NCBI GenBank assembly: GCA_025531455.1
Contig: JAMYHL010000011.1
Location: forward strand, 248,001 to 312,000
DNA length: 64,000 nt
Reading direction: 5' to 3'
DNA from: Apiotrichum sp. Y4204
Taxonomy: Eukaryota; Basidiomycota; Tremellomycetes; Trichosporonales; Trichosporonaceae
Shown: one piece after another, positions 43,642 through 55,512 of the stretch
How positions within the stretch are numbered: the stretch's first letter is position 1
Layout: each line of letters begins with the position of its first letter
Translations under genes and position numbers: made by a program
Notes under the pieces: generated by a model
Seen by the model: the letters and a program-made list of their open reading frames with translations, nothing else
Told to the model about the DNA's origin: nothing
Databases searched by the model: none

Positions 43642-46512
43642 ATGCTGCCTAAAACTACTTGGCGCATAACCGCCCCGCCGTTACGGCGCTATGCCTCCCG
43701 CGCCACGAAAGTCGTCGCCAATGTCGACACCGATACCCACATTCATACCCACACCAATAGCTCACACCCGACCGCTGGAGAACAGCGTTATGACTGCGCT
43801 GGACCCTCTCGATTGCCATTTAGCGATAGAAACGTAAACAGCGATAGACCTCCAGCAACTCCGTCGTCGCCATCGCTCCCTTCGTCGTCGTCTTCAACCA
43901 GAAGAATATCTCGCGATTCCGCGCGCACGCTCCGGCAGGCACTCAAGTCCATTGAGACTCCAATTGCATTCCAGAATCCGACTCGCTTGCTCAAGTATGC
44001 CGGCCGTATTTCTGGCGACCCACAAATGTTTTACCGCCGCCTTTCGCGGTTGGAGAAGCATGTCGTTCTCCACGAGATGATTCGGAAGCGCATGGGTTTG
44101 CTCGGCGCGCGCTATGCGAGGCGCTTTGTGAGAGAGCGACAGTCTCCACAGTTTGATAGGCATGACTCCGCCATGTCTCTTCGAACCCTCGACAAACTGT
44201 TCGTCAAGGATGCGTTCAAACAACTGCGCCAGTTGCGCCTACATCTAGTTGACAATCGACCGCCGCGGCCTGAACCTCTTCCACAGCCGACGATGGATGA
44301 ACAACGTCCCCACGATGTCAGCGCAGTTCTCGAAACACTTATCCAGCTATTGGAAGCGTTCAAGGAGGAACACCACCCACGTCCCGCGGCTCTTTACAGC
44401 CTCATCATCAAGCAATGTTTACGCGAGAATCGCCCCGATGAGGCTGCCCGAGTGTACGCGACCTTGGTGGAAGATTGGGTTATGGAAGGGCGCGTTGCGG
44501 AGGGAGCGGACCCCGAGGACTTTGGACCGAGTGGTATTCCAGCTCACGATCGGGAAACATCAGCATCGTCGCAGTCACTGTTCGATGTCTGGTTTGGCAG
44601 TGTCCGCACCTGGCGTTTGCCTGGCGAGGCAATGTCACTTCACGACCGCTTGGATCTATGGCACCCCAATCACGACGCACCGGACGAGCGTCTACGCGGG
44701 TTTCCGATTCCCATTGCGACTTCGCCTCCGAGTCACGTGCCGCAACCTACTACCGAACTTTTGACAGAGATTCTTGACTATCTCTATCTCGACCCTCGGA
44801 AAGCAACGCCGGCGGAGTATGCCTCCTCTATGCGCGCTCTTGCGACATTGGCCAACACCATCCTGTCTCGTTCTCTTCCGATCCCGGCGATTCCCCGGTT
44901 GCTCAAGGTCTTTTCTCAATCTCACACCCACCCGGCCGTCTATCCCGAATCGTACACTCAAGTTCCAGAGCTTGACCCATGGGCGTATACCGCAAGTACT
45001 CAAGTGCACGTAGCCTTGATGTCGTTGATGTTCTCGCCTCCGAACTACACCCGCGCCCATGAGATCGAGGAGGAGTCGGCGGATAGCCCAATGCCAGCTC
45101 CGGCTGGTGCCGCACGTTATGCTCTTCACCCGCTTGGACTGCAGTCATGTCTTGTCCTGGTCAATTACGCCGCCAAGCAGCTCAAGCAACCCCGTCTTCT
45201 CTCGCGTCTCTTGCAATACATGAAAGGAACATTCGTGGAATGGCCCACTCTCATGTTCAACGGCCTATTTCGCAGCTCGACTCTCACTCAGGACGATCGT
45301 CTCGCGAACGAGGTGGAGGAGTCGCTCTTCAAGAACACGCCCCTATCAGCCGAGAGAGTGCGCCAAACAGTCGAAGCAATCGGGAACCGGCCGAAGGGTG
45401 ACGAGTCGAAAGTTCAGCGTGCCGCATCCGTCGTCCTCGATCTTCCGGATGGCAATGCCGATTCGCAGTCTGTGGTTGCACTTATCATGCACCTGGTTGC
45501 GACGTCGCAGTTCGATCGACTGCGTGACACTGTTCACGTCCTGATCCCTTTCCTGTCGACCAACTATTCAACCACCCCGGAGGAGATCCGACGCATCGCA
45601 GCCCTAACCGGTGCCAAGATTGGACCGAGCGGTCGTCTGCAGCCATCAGAACTCTCCCCACAGCTGTATTCTGTCATTATCAACGGTCTGGCCAAAGGTG
45701 GCTTCGTGGGCCTTGCCCAGCGTGTTTACTTCATCGCCACCACCATGGAGAAGCGTTACCTCAACCGTGCAGTGGAGCAGGCCGAACAGCAGGCCGTCGA
45801 GGAGGGACTTAATCCGTCGGAGGCCATCGTTCCTCTCTCTACGCTCGAGCCGATTCGTCTTCCGATCGACGTCTACACGACCATGCTGTATCTGTACGGC
45901 CAGGAAGTCCGGAAATCAGGCGAGCGCAAAGGCTGGATCGTTCCGAAGATGTTTGGTCTCCTCTCGCGTAATGAGGCTGCACGCGCGATGGCAAAGCACA
46001 TGTACGCGCATGTCGACTTGCGCTGGAAGGAGCTCAACACTGCGGAGCGCGAGGCCCTCGCGAAGACGCTCCCTGACGCACATTTCTTCAACATGGCCAT
46101 CTTCGCCCTCAGCCCACAGTGGGAGATGAGCAACGCCGAGCCTCTTCATTACGCTCACGCGGCCGAAATCAACCACATCATCCGGGATATGACCGAGCTC
46201 GGCATTGACCCACCTGCCGGCCTACTTGAAAAGCTGAACGAGCCTCACATCGTCACGTCGCCCTATTATCTCCCGACGCGAACAACCCACAATTCGCCTC
46301 CTGAGGTAGCGCCTGAAGTATATCTTCCCGTTGTGCGAGTGCTCGACCGTCATGTGGATTTCCTGTCGGATGGAGTCTCGCCCAAGGAGCTCGACAGCCT
46401 GCCCAACACTTGTGCAATGGAGGACAACGACGACGCTCGCCCGGATCAGCCCACAACCACCACTTCCAATCAGACTGGCACTACCACATTTGTATCTACA
46501 ACATCCTCATAG
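43642..46512 (+). CDS. Mitochondrial pentatricopeptide-repeat-like protein
   Basis: An intronless ORF of 956 residues, exceptional here because nearly all neighbours are split. The basic, Arg/Ala-rich N-terminus (MLPKTTWRITAPPLRRYASR) looks like a mitochondrial presequence. Helical repeats of PPR character include ALYSLIIKQCLRENRPDEAA (about residues 250-270) and QLYSVIINGLAKGGFVGLAQ (about 673-693). The remainder is helical with disordered linkers, and the tail (last 20 residues) is Thr-rich. Fungal PPR proteins of this size stabilise or translate specific mitochondrial RNAs. The exact orthologue is not recognised. Confidence 0.7.
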   Translation: MLPKTTWRITAPPLRRYASRATKVVANVDTDTHIHTHTNSSHPTAGEQRYDCAGPSRLPFSDRNVNSDRPPATPSSPSLPSSSSSTRRISRDSARTLRQALKSIETPIAFQNPTRLLKYAGRISGDPQMFYRRLSRLEKHVVLHEMIRKRMGLLGARYARRFVRERQSPQFDRHDSAMSLRTLDKLFVKDAFKQLRQLRLHLVDNRPPRPEPLPQPTMDEQRPHDVSAVLETLIQLLEAFKEEHHPRPAALYSLIIKQCLRENRPDEAARVYATLVEDWVMEGRVAEGADPEDFGPSGIPAHDRETSASSQSLFDVWFGSVRTWRLPGEAMSLHDRLDLWHPNHDAPDERLRGFPIPIATSPPSHVPQPTTELLTEILDYLYLDPRKATPAEYASSMRALATLANTILSRSLPIPAIPRLLKVFSQSHTHPAVYPESYTQVPELDPWAYTASTQVHVALMSLMFSPPNYTRAHEIEEESADSPMPAPAGAARYALHPLGLQSCLVLVNYAAKQLKQPRLLSRLLQYMKGTFVEWPTLMFNGLFRSSTLTQDDRLANEVEESLFKNTPLSAERVRQTVEAIGNRPKGDESKVQRAASVVLDLPDGNADSQSVVALIMHLVATSQFDRLRDTVHVLIPFLSTNYSTTPEEIRRIAALTGAKIGPSGRLQPSELSPQLYSVIINGLAKGGFVGLAQRVYFIATTMEKRYLNRAVEQAEQQAVEEGLNPSEAIVPLSTLEPIRLPIDVYTTMLYLYGQEVRKSGERKGWIVPKMFGLLSRNEAARAMAKHMYAHVDLRWKELNTAEREALAKTLPDAHFFNMAIFALSPQWEMSNAEPLHYAHAAEINHIIRDMTELGIDPPAGLLEKLNEPHIVTSPYYLPTRTTHNSPPEVAPEVYLPVVRVLDRHVDFLSDGVSPKELDSLPNTCAMEDNDDARPDQPTTTTSNQTGTTTFVSTTSS

Positions 46513-46658
46513 ATAGATAGAACCTACCTGTCCCCCCTCCCCATCAGCATCTGTCAAACGTCATAGCATGGCATTGCATTGCATTTAATTGCTGGCCTTA
46601 TGCATCTTGGATCTCTGTGTGTCTATCTTGTTGGTGCCTGTTGAAAGTCTATGCCACA

Positions 46659-47492
46659 CTATAGGAGGTACAACCCCTCTCTCAGCAACATTTCCGCGAC
46701 TTCGGGCACGACCAGTCCCTCAAGTTCGTCGGCCGCGCCTCGTCGTACAGCGTCCCGCACCGCCGTGCTACTCACGTCGCCGACGTCTTCCAGGGCGTCC
46801 ACGAGACGCACTTTTCCAGCAGCGACCCATGGTGCTACCGCTGGCCTGCTCAAAAGAGCGTCCTCCTCCGCTCGCGCAGTCTCGTCGCCTCGCCTCACGC
46901 TCACGAGCCACGCGCAGGCGAAGAGCGCTTCGAGGGCGGCTCCCATGTCGGAATAGTATCGCGGCTCGAATACACGCACGAGCGTGTCCGTACCAACCAG
47001 GAACGTCAGTGCTGGAGGGTCGGGATTTGCGTCGAGAGCGCCAAGCTGGGCGATAAGCGCTTCTGCCTTGGCGACGAACGTGGGGGCCTGCACGAGGCCG
47101 ACGGCCACCGCGTCTCCCTCGACTGATTCGTTGACCCGAGTGACGGCGTCGAGAGCACGCGCCTGTGCGAGCATCATGGCTGCGCGTTGAGCGGGATTGG
47201 CGTCGCCGGCCTTGGGGGTCTTATCTGCGTTCTTGGGAGAGTAGAGGAGAAGGCGAGCAGTATATGGTCCTGGATCGTGGATGTGAGGGTGCGCGCTGTG
47301 CGGAGGTGGAAATGCAGACGCGGCGATGGCGAGGTGCGCTCGTGTTGGGGGGTTGAACGAGCTGTCGAGGATTGCAATGTGAGCCCGGCCGGCGCTCAGC
47401 GGCCAGTTGCGCGGCGGGGAGAGCAGCTCGACGCCGCTGAATGTCGAGGAGCATGCGCGCGTGATGGCCGAATGCAGTGATGGGGGCAGCAT
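46659..47492 (-). CDS. Cytidylyltransferase-fold protein, POF1/NMNAT-like
   Basis: A single exon of 277 residues. The nucleotidyltransferase signature AILDSSFNPPTRAHLAIA (residues about 39-56) has the T/HxxH-type nucleotide-binding element, followed by LTFLVGTDTLVRVFEPRYY and the C-terminal DVSSTAVRDAVRRGAADELE (ISSTxxR-type phosphate-binding loop). The layout matches the NMNAT superfamily, and specifically the fungal Pof1 group (nicotinamide mononucleotide adenylyltransferase-like, filamentation and stress). The reaction would be NMN + ATP to NAD, but activity of this branch is not certain. An Ala-rich, codon-biased sequence produces long shadow frames on the other strand. Confidence 0.8.
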   Translation of the reverse strand: MLPPSLHSAITRACSSTFSGVELLSPPRNWPLSAGRAHIAILDSSFNPPTRAHLAIAASAFPPPHSAHPHIHDPGPYTARLLLYSPKNADKTPKAGDANPAQRAAMMLAQARALDAVTRVNESVEGDAVAVGLVQAPTFVAKAEALIAQLGALDANPDPPALTFLVGTDTLVRVFEPRYYSDMGAALEALFACAWLVSVRRGDETARAEEDALLSRPAVAPWVAAGKVRLVDALEDVGDVSSTAVRDAVRRGAADELEGLVVPEVAEMLLREGLYLL

Positions 47493-47907
47493 TGATGTGG
47501 AGGAATGGATGGAGGCAAGATGGGCAAATGTTGTTGTTGTATCATATACCCGTCCCTTGCCTTGTGCCCTTGTTGAATGTGGATGAATATGCTCTCAGCT
47601 TGAGCCCATTCACGGCCTCGTCACTGCCTCTTGATCGCTTGATGCCATCGAAATCGGAATGCTCGCTGTTCGCGTAACTTTGACAGATGGCGAGTCCGGG
47701 CGACATCGACAGATAGGCCCGAAAAGGCGGATGCGCATGGATCGGATGAGCATGGATGACTGGACTTGACTCATTCATTCCAACCAATACCCCGGATTGC
47801 TCATGTTGCTAGTACGTCATGTGTGACGAGACCGCCAGTGGTACAAAAACAACCAAATCACACAACCCGTCTTTCCACTACCCCTCCCTCTACGATCTAC
47901 ATCGATT
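47493..47907. other. Divergent promoter region
   Basis: 415 bp between the POF1-like and the 404-residue genes. A GATGCGCATGGATCGGATGAGCATGGATG-like imperfect repeat lies near 47730-47758. No gene is seen. Confidence 0.45.
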
Positions 47908-49513
47908 ATGCCGCCGAAGAAACCAGCACCACTAGACCCCGACGCCGTGCTCCCGCTGCAAGAGTGGATTCGACTGCTGACGGGTCAAGGTGCGCCGATG
48001 CGCGCCGCGATGGCATTCGCAGGCAAGGCGTGAGTGGAAGACCCCTCTTAATCTGCATTTCCGGAGGGGCACTTGTCTGACGGCACCCCCATATGCCATT
48101 CCAAGTATCACCCCTTTCAATCCACTGAGGCACAGGTACAAGGACTACAACACGCGCGCAAAGCTCGGAGCAATCGATACCGATCGCATCAAGGAGTTGG
48201 TGGAAGACAAGGATGCCCGCAAGGTCATCATCAACGCTGTGAAGGGCATTTCCGTTGGGCAGGTAAGTCACCTGGCAGAGTGATGGGTTGGCAGACCTCC
48301 CTACGATCCCAGACCCAAATATATTCTCTGCCGTTGACTGACACCCACTTCAGTCACCGCAAAAGAAGTGGAAGCGCGATGACGACCTCCTCCACCCACT
48401 CAACGCCAACACCCCGGTAGTACCCGAGTCGTTTGAGTTTCACGAGATCCGTGAGCCCGAGGTAAATCATAAGCAAGGTATAACAGTTTGCTGACGACAG
48501 GACCTCCTCGCCATCAGTCTTACGGTAAACCGCGCACCGCTGAAGACCGCGTGGGCATACTGCGTGGCTCGGCGGCTGGGTTTTGATGTGGAAGAGTCGC
48601 TTTCCCTTGCGCACGTGTACGTGCATATCGGAAGTCTCAAGCATGCCCTTGCGCTGGGCAACATTTTGAACAGCCATGAGACGCGTGAGGCCGAGGAGGA
48701 GATCCGGGAGCTGCCAGGCGAGGCAAACTACCATACTCCCGGATCGCGACCGGTCAAGGAGGAGCACAAGGTCGGGAGCAGCCAGCCATGGGTTGGCCTG
48801 ATGCGATCAAAGTACGTCGTTTGGCGTGTCAGAGCTGACATCAGAATGTGAGCGGCCAAACGGTAGAGTTTGAACTCACAACAGTCCTGTCATCGAGCGC
48901 CCAGACGGCATGTGGCGGGCGATCCAGAAGGGCGTGCCTGTTGAGCCGAGTGTGGTAAGTAGCTGCCTGCAGCTACCATGGCGCTCACACCAGGCATTCC
49001 TGTACATCACTCGGGCATTCAAGACGTTTACGCCTCACGTGATGGGCGCACTGCAGCTCGTGGCGGAGTCGTATACGCCCGAGGAATTGGACTCTGTCGC
49101 TCTGGATCTCTACGTCCGTGGCTCTTGTGGATCAGAATATCAGACTGACGTCGCAGAGCGAGTTCAAGCCCGACGTTGAACGATGGGGACAGCGCGGGAG
49201 CGTCAGCGTCGCCAAGATCCTTGAGCAGATCAAAGGGCCTGTGGAGCTGAGTCCGGACTACGTGAAGAAGCGCAAACTTGAGGAAACCGAGGATGTCGTC
49301 CAGGATGGACCCGTGCCGAGTCCGCCGAGGGAGAAAGAAACCAACAATGCGGAAGCTGTCGTCGGAGGCGCAGTGTCCAACTCTGTTGGCGGTGATCATA
49401 AGGGAGAAGGCAACCCGAGCAAGAAAGCGAAGAAAGATGCGGACCCTCTGTCCGTTGAAGAGTACGAGGCAATGCTCGACGCCGAATTCGACGAGGCGCT
49501 GTACCAGTTCTAG
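47908..49513 (+). CDS. Conserved fungal protein of unknown function, 404 residues
   Basis: Seven exons: 47908-48029, 48136-48262, 48354-48461, 48501-48811, 48885-48954, 48994-49113 and 49157-49513. All phases agree. The N-terminal 85 residues are helical and charged (PLQEWIRLLTG, MRAAMAFAGKAYKDYNTRAK). The middle part contains APLKTAWAYCVARRLGFDVE and a following helix HVYVHIGSLKHALALGN, then ERPDGMWRAIQKGVPVEPSV and FLYITRAFKTFTPHVMGALQ. The C-terminus is a Lys/Glu-rich, probably nuclear-targeted tail (PSKKAKKDAD) ending in an acidic segment. The last intron (49114-49156) uses a GTCCGT donor, weaker than the others. I do not recognise the family and assign no function. Confidence 0.7.
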
Positions 49514-49914
49514 CTTCCTATCGACCGTTGAGTATCAAAGTAGCAAGCCGTATTTCATAGGTGACAATCTTAGTACATATTCATCAGGGGCTTTTGTTGT
49601 ATCGTTCTATGTCAATATATGTAGTGTATGGGGCGGAACGAACCTCGTCAATCCATCAGGAACGCTGGAGTCGGCCGGCGAACGGGGATAGGAGGGCAGA
49701 AAGCACCAGCGTTGATATTCCGATTGAGCTTGCCTTCAAGCCCGTTCTGCTGGCATGAAGCTGTGACAAGTAATCCCGAAGGATCACTTGTCGCTCTTCG
49801 GGAAAGTGGGAGGTAAGGGAGTGGATGAAAGAAGATTCTCGCAGGTCAGTAATACCATTACCTGTGCCTTGTCGTTACTAAACTACATGCATTGCGGGGC
49901 CTCGCAGCAATTCG
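49514..49914. other. Convergent 3' region
   Basis: About 400 bp between the stops of the 404-residue gene and the GCFC gene. Nothing gene-like is seen. Confidence 0.45.
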
Positions 49915-52402
49915 TCACTTAGCCCCATTTTGAAGAAAGGATACAAGGTTGGGTGAGAGATGCTGCCCAACCATCTCCAGCACCTGTCATGTCAGCTGAG
50001 GTTTGAAGAGGAGGCCGATTGAGCTTACCTTCTTTGCCATTTCTTGGCCCCCTCCCTCCCACGTTCTCACGAGGATAGGGCGGATGACAACAGATACCAC
50101 CCGCGCAACGAGATCGGACACCTCGGTGGGTGCGACGCGACGCCACAGTAGCAGGTTTCGTAGGAGCTTCATTCGCCGCCGAACGTAGCGTTCCATTGCC
50201 GATCTTGATGAGGGATCGTATGGTGGAGGAGGCGTTGCAGTAGGCCCTCCCGACGTGGCCACCGCAGAGGCGAGGGAGAAGATGTGAGATTGGAAGACAC
50301 CCAGCAGGGCCTTGATCAAAGACTATGTGTGAGTCGAGTATCATTGAACTCGTTTCTTACCTGGTACTTCTTGCTCTCTTTGCCAGTCAACTCGGCAACC
50401 ACATCCACCAAATCAACTGCGCGTCGCGTTTGCGGTGTCGAATAAGGATTATATGCCCCTGCGCCAAGTACACGGATTAGGAGCGGAACCACCGCTTTGT
50501 TCACCATCTCGGAGGCAAGATCTCCGTCGGGACCGAGCTCATCAAGGTCCATGTCATCGTCGTCTCCTTGAGACTGCGGCCGCGAGTAGTTGTACAGTGC
50601 GGTGAACCACGTAAAGTTCTCAATATGCCTGTCGTCCTGACAAATCAGCTTACAATGACCGAGACTATAACTTACCCTGAGAGGATCCCAGCCTACCATC
50701 TCGCCGCGGGCCCAGAACTCCCATGCCTGTACCAACGCCAAACCACCGAACGCGCCTTCGTAGTCCTCGGGGTAACGTTTGCGCCAGTCGGCAAATCGCA
50801 CTGCCAAACCGCGGTCCGGGTATCGAAAGTCTTCTGCTTTGACGTCCTCAAGCAAAGCGTGGACTCGGCGCTCAAGGTCGTGTTGTGAGGCGGTGTAGTC
50901 GTCAACGACCTCCGGCTCAAGGTCCGAATCTGTAGAGAAACCCTCGTCCGCCTGTGTTGCTGCCGAGGCAAGCACCCCGATTCTCCTGGCACGGCGGTCT
51001 TCCCTAGCCATCCGCCGTACCCTGCGATAATCCGAGTTGGCGCTTGATGAATCGAGTGTTGAAGACTTCTCCGCTCCTTCCACGGGACGGGGGATACCGA
51101 GGAAGAGTGACAAATCGTCACCATCGTCCTCGGCGCGGCGGGAGGTGACCATTCCATTTTTTTCGCGCAGGAAATGGTCAGAATCCTTCTCAATGTCCTC
51201 AAGCTTAGGGTACTTTTCCTCCAGGAAAGTACCGAGCAGCTCGGCCCATCCCGAGAATTCCTCCACCCACTCGCGCTTGCCTTCAACCTCCTCCACCTGC
51301 TTGCGCAGATCACGCTCTTGCTCCTCCAGAAGAACAAGATCTTTGGTTGCGTTCTCAAGACTTGACTCCGCTTCAATCTTGCTGACACTTAACTGTTCCA
51401 GACGCTGTGAAATCTTGGTTTCCGATGCGATGAGCGACGGAACGGGACGAGCATTTGGAACTGGGGGTTAGCAATGAAACCGGTCCCAAACTCACTGGGC
51501 TTTGGAATATACCCCTGGGTCTTGGGTTTCTCTTTCTTGGACTCCACGACATGACCCGCGCGGGCAACGATTGTGTCCTCCCACTCGCGGGTTTCCTCGT
51601 CACTCTCGCTCTCTGCCTCTCGCTCATCGATTAGTTCGCCCATCTCACTCCTCATCCGTCGAGCGGCCGCACGATTGGCCTCCTTGCCAAGATACAATCG
51701 GTCGTTGGCACCCGTGTACTCGGCGAGATCTTCGTCGCCATCGTCGCCCTCGTCCTCCTCACGCATGAGACGGGACTCAGGATGCGGCTCCTTCCCGAGC
51801 GAAATGTAGTCCTCTCCAATAGACATGCTCTCAACACCGGCTTTCCGTGCCGCTGCGCCCTGAGCTCTCCGACTCTTTGCTGCAGCAATCGCGGCTGCGT
51901 CAGGAATACCGGCAGAGCTGTCCTCAACAATCATGTCCCCGTATTTTTCCCTTGCCGCCTGGGAGAGTTCCGAAGATTGCGATGACCGGTCACGAGGAGG
52001 CGCATGTGGCGTTGACGCTTTCAGCTCCTCAAGATAGTCTCTCGAGTATGACTGCCCGGCGGATGGACCTGGACTTGACGGTGCGCTGCTGCTAGCACTT
52101 GCCTTCAAGGCTTGTGACAGTAGAGACTTTTTCTGTTTAAAGGGGGTAGTGTCTGATGCCTGCGCGTTAGACACCCGAACAACTAAAAAGTGACCTACCT
52201 CATCGTCGCCACCAAAACTCAGCCGTGAACTTTTGCCGGCGAGTTTCTTCTTTTGCTGCGCTTTCTTGCGCTCCATAACGCTTCCGACAGCTTCGTCATC
52301 CGGTATCGATGCCGGTGATGCGGCTGAGGAAGAAGGTGGTCCATCGTCGTCCACTTCACGAGTTCGCGTTGAAGGTCGTGGCCGGGCGCGTTTGACGAAC
52401 AT
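49915..52402 (-). CDS. GCFC-domain protein, PAXBP1/GCFC2 homologue
   Basis: Six exons: 52402-52199, 52159-51496, 51460-50676, 50636-50361, 50322-50029 and 49983-49915; 763 residues. The N-terminal third is the Ntr2-like disordered segment (FVKRARPRP, RLSFGGDDE, SMSIGEDYISLG, ANDRLYLGKEANRAAARRMR). A coiled coil follows (KISQRLEQLSVSKIEAESSL onwards, with EEQERDLRKQVEEVEGKREW), then the GCFC region with RFADWRKRYPEDYEGAFGGL and HIENFTWFTALYNYS. The family takes part in late spliceosome disassembly and intron-lariat release together with Prp43 and the G-patch protein TFIP11/Ntr1. It is likely nuclear. Introns are 35-45 nt. It lies head to tail with the GPATCH1 gene, 273 bp away, another splicing-related protein. 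Confidence 0.85.
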
Positions 52403-52675
52403 TGCGGGGATATGGCGACAAAAGGCCCTTTGATAGAAGATGGGAAGTAGGATATGGGTGCAGATGGAGGTCCTCGGTGATCTCGATGCAAGTTGGTGGA
52501 TCGGTGGACCACAAACGACGGTCAGTGGCGGCGGTTCGGATGTTGTGAACGGGAGCAAAATTGGTCCAGTGTTGAAAACGGCATGCAAATGCTCTTCCAA
52601 TGCACGAAATGCTTCTCTCTAATCATTCTACTAATACGATTACTAATGCTACATGGTCTATCACGGTGACCGACT

Positions 52676-55512
52676 TCACCAGAGATCTGCCGCCCCCTTC
52701 CTCGCGAATCGAGGCGCAGAAGAAGAGGCATGTGATGGAGGAGGTGTGTTTGCGGGTGGCTCAGCCTGCTGTGGAACGACAGGCGCCTTCTCAACCCACT
52801 CTTCAACGACCTCTGTTCTTGCCTTGGCCTTCTTCTTGGGCTTCTCGCGCGCCGCGACCTGCTCTTCGTCGTCCCCAACGTCAAACGACAGAACTCCTTT
52901 CCGCTTCTTCTTCTCCTTCTTCTCCTTTTTCCTCTGTGCTTTATCCTTGTCGTCCCCTGTCTTCTCCTCATCACCGGCACGACGGAAGACGGGTTTGAAC
53001 GTGTTGTAATCGACCGGTTTCTCGTCAACAGGGAAGGGGTCCTTTGGGGCGGTACTTGCTGTTGTCGCAAACTTGGATGGTGCAATGGCGATCTTGGGCG
53101 GAGGCTCGTCCTCTTCGTCATCTTCGTCGTCGCTCGCAAAAATAGCTTTGAAGATGTCGATGCTTGGTTTGACGTAGGTGAGGGTGTCTCGGCCCTGATT
53201 GACATCCTCGGCCATACCAACCTCAGTTATCGATCGCGGCGCACGGTCACCAAGTTCCTCCACCACCTCGCTCTCGTCGTCTGATGGCGGCGAGGTCTCT
53301 TTCTCCGTTCCGGCCTGGTGGACAAACGCGGACTGCCATGAATTGCCCGGTGCTGCCGCAGTTTGACCACTGCCTCCTGTTGGAGTTGACGTTCCGCTGC
53401 CCTCAGGTGGTCCCTCAGGGTGAGGATCAGCAACGTGAAAGCGTCTACAGACAAGTTTCACGGGATAGAAGTCCTTGACCACCCGCGTCAGTTGGCCGAA
53501 CTGGCCGTTTGCTGCCGCTTGTTCGCGAGGTGAAAGCGTTTTCTGTACCGCGACTTCCGTAGCTGCGCCTGCAGTAAACTGAAGCGCTTTCGCGGGATCC
53601 AGAACGTGTAACCCGGCCTTCGGTTGGTGCATGTCCGCGGCGGCCAGCGATGAACTTCCCGATGTGAACCGCGAGGACATGGCATACGACATTGGTCGGA
53701 AGATGCGTGCCGATTTCGCAAATGCCTCGAGCTCATGATTGACCTCCTCAACGTTGGTGGACGGCAGAAGCTGGGGATTAGGGTGTTTGGTATTGTACTG
53801 TTGCGAAACAAGATAGGATCGGTACCTCTCCTGCTTTTGCTGGTCATCCCCATAGGGCATGAATCCCTGAAGTGCTGCCGAAGCCGTCCTTGGCGACAGT
53901 GGAGGAATGATAATCTCTGTGGCTCGCTCCGGTGGGAGCTCGGGCTCGGGCTCAAGAGACAATGGGGGTGGTGGCGCACCACTTTTTGCTGCTGCAGCGA
54001 AAGCCTGCAGCCGTTCGCGGTCTTTCTCCGACATGTACTCCCACACGGACTTCGCCGAGGACACTCGAGGTTCCTCGCCTAGAGCAGCGCCGCGCTTACT
54101 GTCAGCCATATCAAAACAGACAACCCACTTGTTCATGTGTGAGAGGTTTCCCAGGTGCGCCACGATTGGACTCAGATTCTGGGGACGCCTTGAGCCTGTC
54201 CCATATACGAGACGGCGATGCCTTCCAACCTGCCGGCACTTTCGGAAATGGCCACCTAGAAGTCAGAATGTCGCAGAATAACCGGCCTGCGTACGTACCA
54301 TTTATCAGCGGGCACGCCTTTGACATCCAACACCCATCCTGCGAGGACCGGACGACCATCGTGCCAGCGATCCTGTCCTCCAACTGACCGCTGCCCAGCT
54401 TTTACGGTTCGAGAATCGCGTGAAGAGGGTTGATCACCCATCACAACTACATCCTCGTCATCCTCCCCTAGGTCGAAGGCATAGTGTCTGCTTTCCGAAT
54501 CCCCACCAACGATTGCTCCGTATGGGTCGTCCTCGTCATTCCCCGCACCCGCACCGTACACTGGGGTGATTAGTTCAATAGGTGGCACTTCGACTCACTG
54601 CCTCGTCTTGCTGGAAGACGTCCCATCCCCATCCCTTTCTGATACGCTAGACCTTCCTTGTCATCCTTCGCATCGAAGACTAACAAGCGACTGTCTCGCG
54701 GCGCATATGTGTGCTTGCCTGCCTCCTCCGCCTCCTCTTCTTCCTCAATGCCGACGCGAGCCTTGCCAAGCTTTCCTTCTTGAATCTTCAGTTTGCGAAA
54801 GGTAACACGCGGTCCGAGGCCCTGACCTGGGCGCCAACCAAGCTTCTGGAGAAGCGTTTGGCCAATGGAGGTTTTCGCTGGCACAACCAGCGCTTCGAGG
54901 GCGCCAGGCAGACTGAGTCGAGTCAGATGTATCGATGCCAAAGTTACTCACCTCTTGCCCTGAACAGCTTCTCGAGTTCCCGCAAACTGGTCAGCACGAA
55001 AGGTTTCTGTGTTTTCCAGCTGTCTGTCCTCGTTCATTTGCATGCGGTCCTCATCATCCATGAAGTCGTCGGCACGCTGCACATGAGACGCGCGATTCGA
55101 TCTTGAGGATTTGAACTGCTGGGGAGCCCATCCTTTGCAAGTCAGCATTCCTGTGCAACGCAACAAGTAGTTACCTTCTTTAGATCCAACACTGTTGAAG
55201 TAACCCGCAGAGTATCCACCAGTGAATGCACCGTGGAAGCGTTTTCTCCCCTTTTCATCTCGCACCTGTACATATATCAGATATATTCATCGATCTGTAA
55301 CTAACCTCTTGTTCCCACAGCGGCCGATATTCTTGAGTGTCCTTCTTGGTCTCACTAAGGGCTGGGAGAGGAGTGCCGATCTGGGAAAGGTGGTCAGCGG
55401 AGGTTTCGGCAATGACAAGTCATGTACCTACTTGGACAAAGGATTCGTTGAGATACTTGCTCTTGAGATTGACGTTCTCGAGCTCAAGCTTATGCTTGAG
55501 TCTGGACGTCAT
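52676..55512 (-). CDS. G-patch domain protein GPATCH1 (DUF1604, Gpl1-like)
   Basis: Eight exons: 55512-55432, 55380-55306, 55265-55175, 55132-54952, 54912-54599, 54560-54299, 54255-54129 and 54094-52676; 849 residues. The N-terminal DUF1604 block has [29 protein letters not shown] and [15 protein letters not shown]. The G-patch is [17 protein letters not shown] (about residues 160-176). It is followed by [28 protein letters not shown] and [16 protein letters not shown], as in human GPATCH1. The C-terminal third is disordered, with acidic and then Lys-rich stretches. GPATCH1 activates the DEAH helicase DHX35 in splicing fidelity; the S. pombe counterpart acts with Gih35 and Wdr83, and S. cerevisiae has lost it. 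Intron 7 is 34 nt; an internal Met frame at 54163 is not the start. Confidence 0.9.

Noticed and set aside
52676..54163. Separate 495-residue gene starting at the Met at 54163
   Set aside because: A 34-nt intron joins this frame to the upstream G-patch exons, giving the complete GPATCH1 order of domains.
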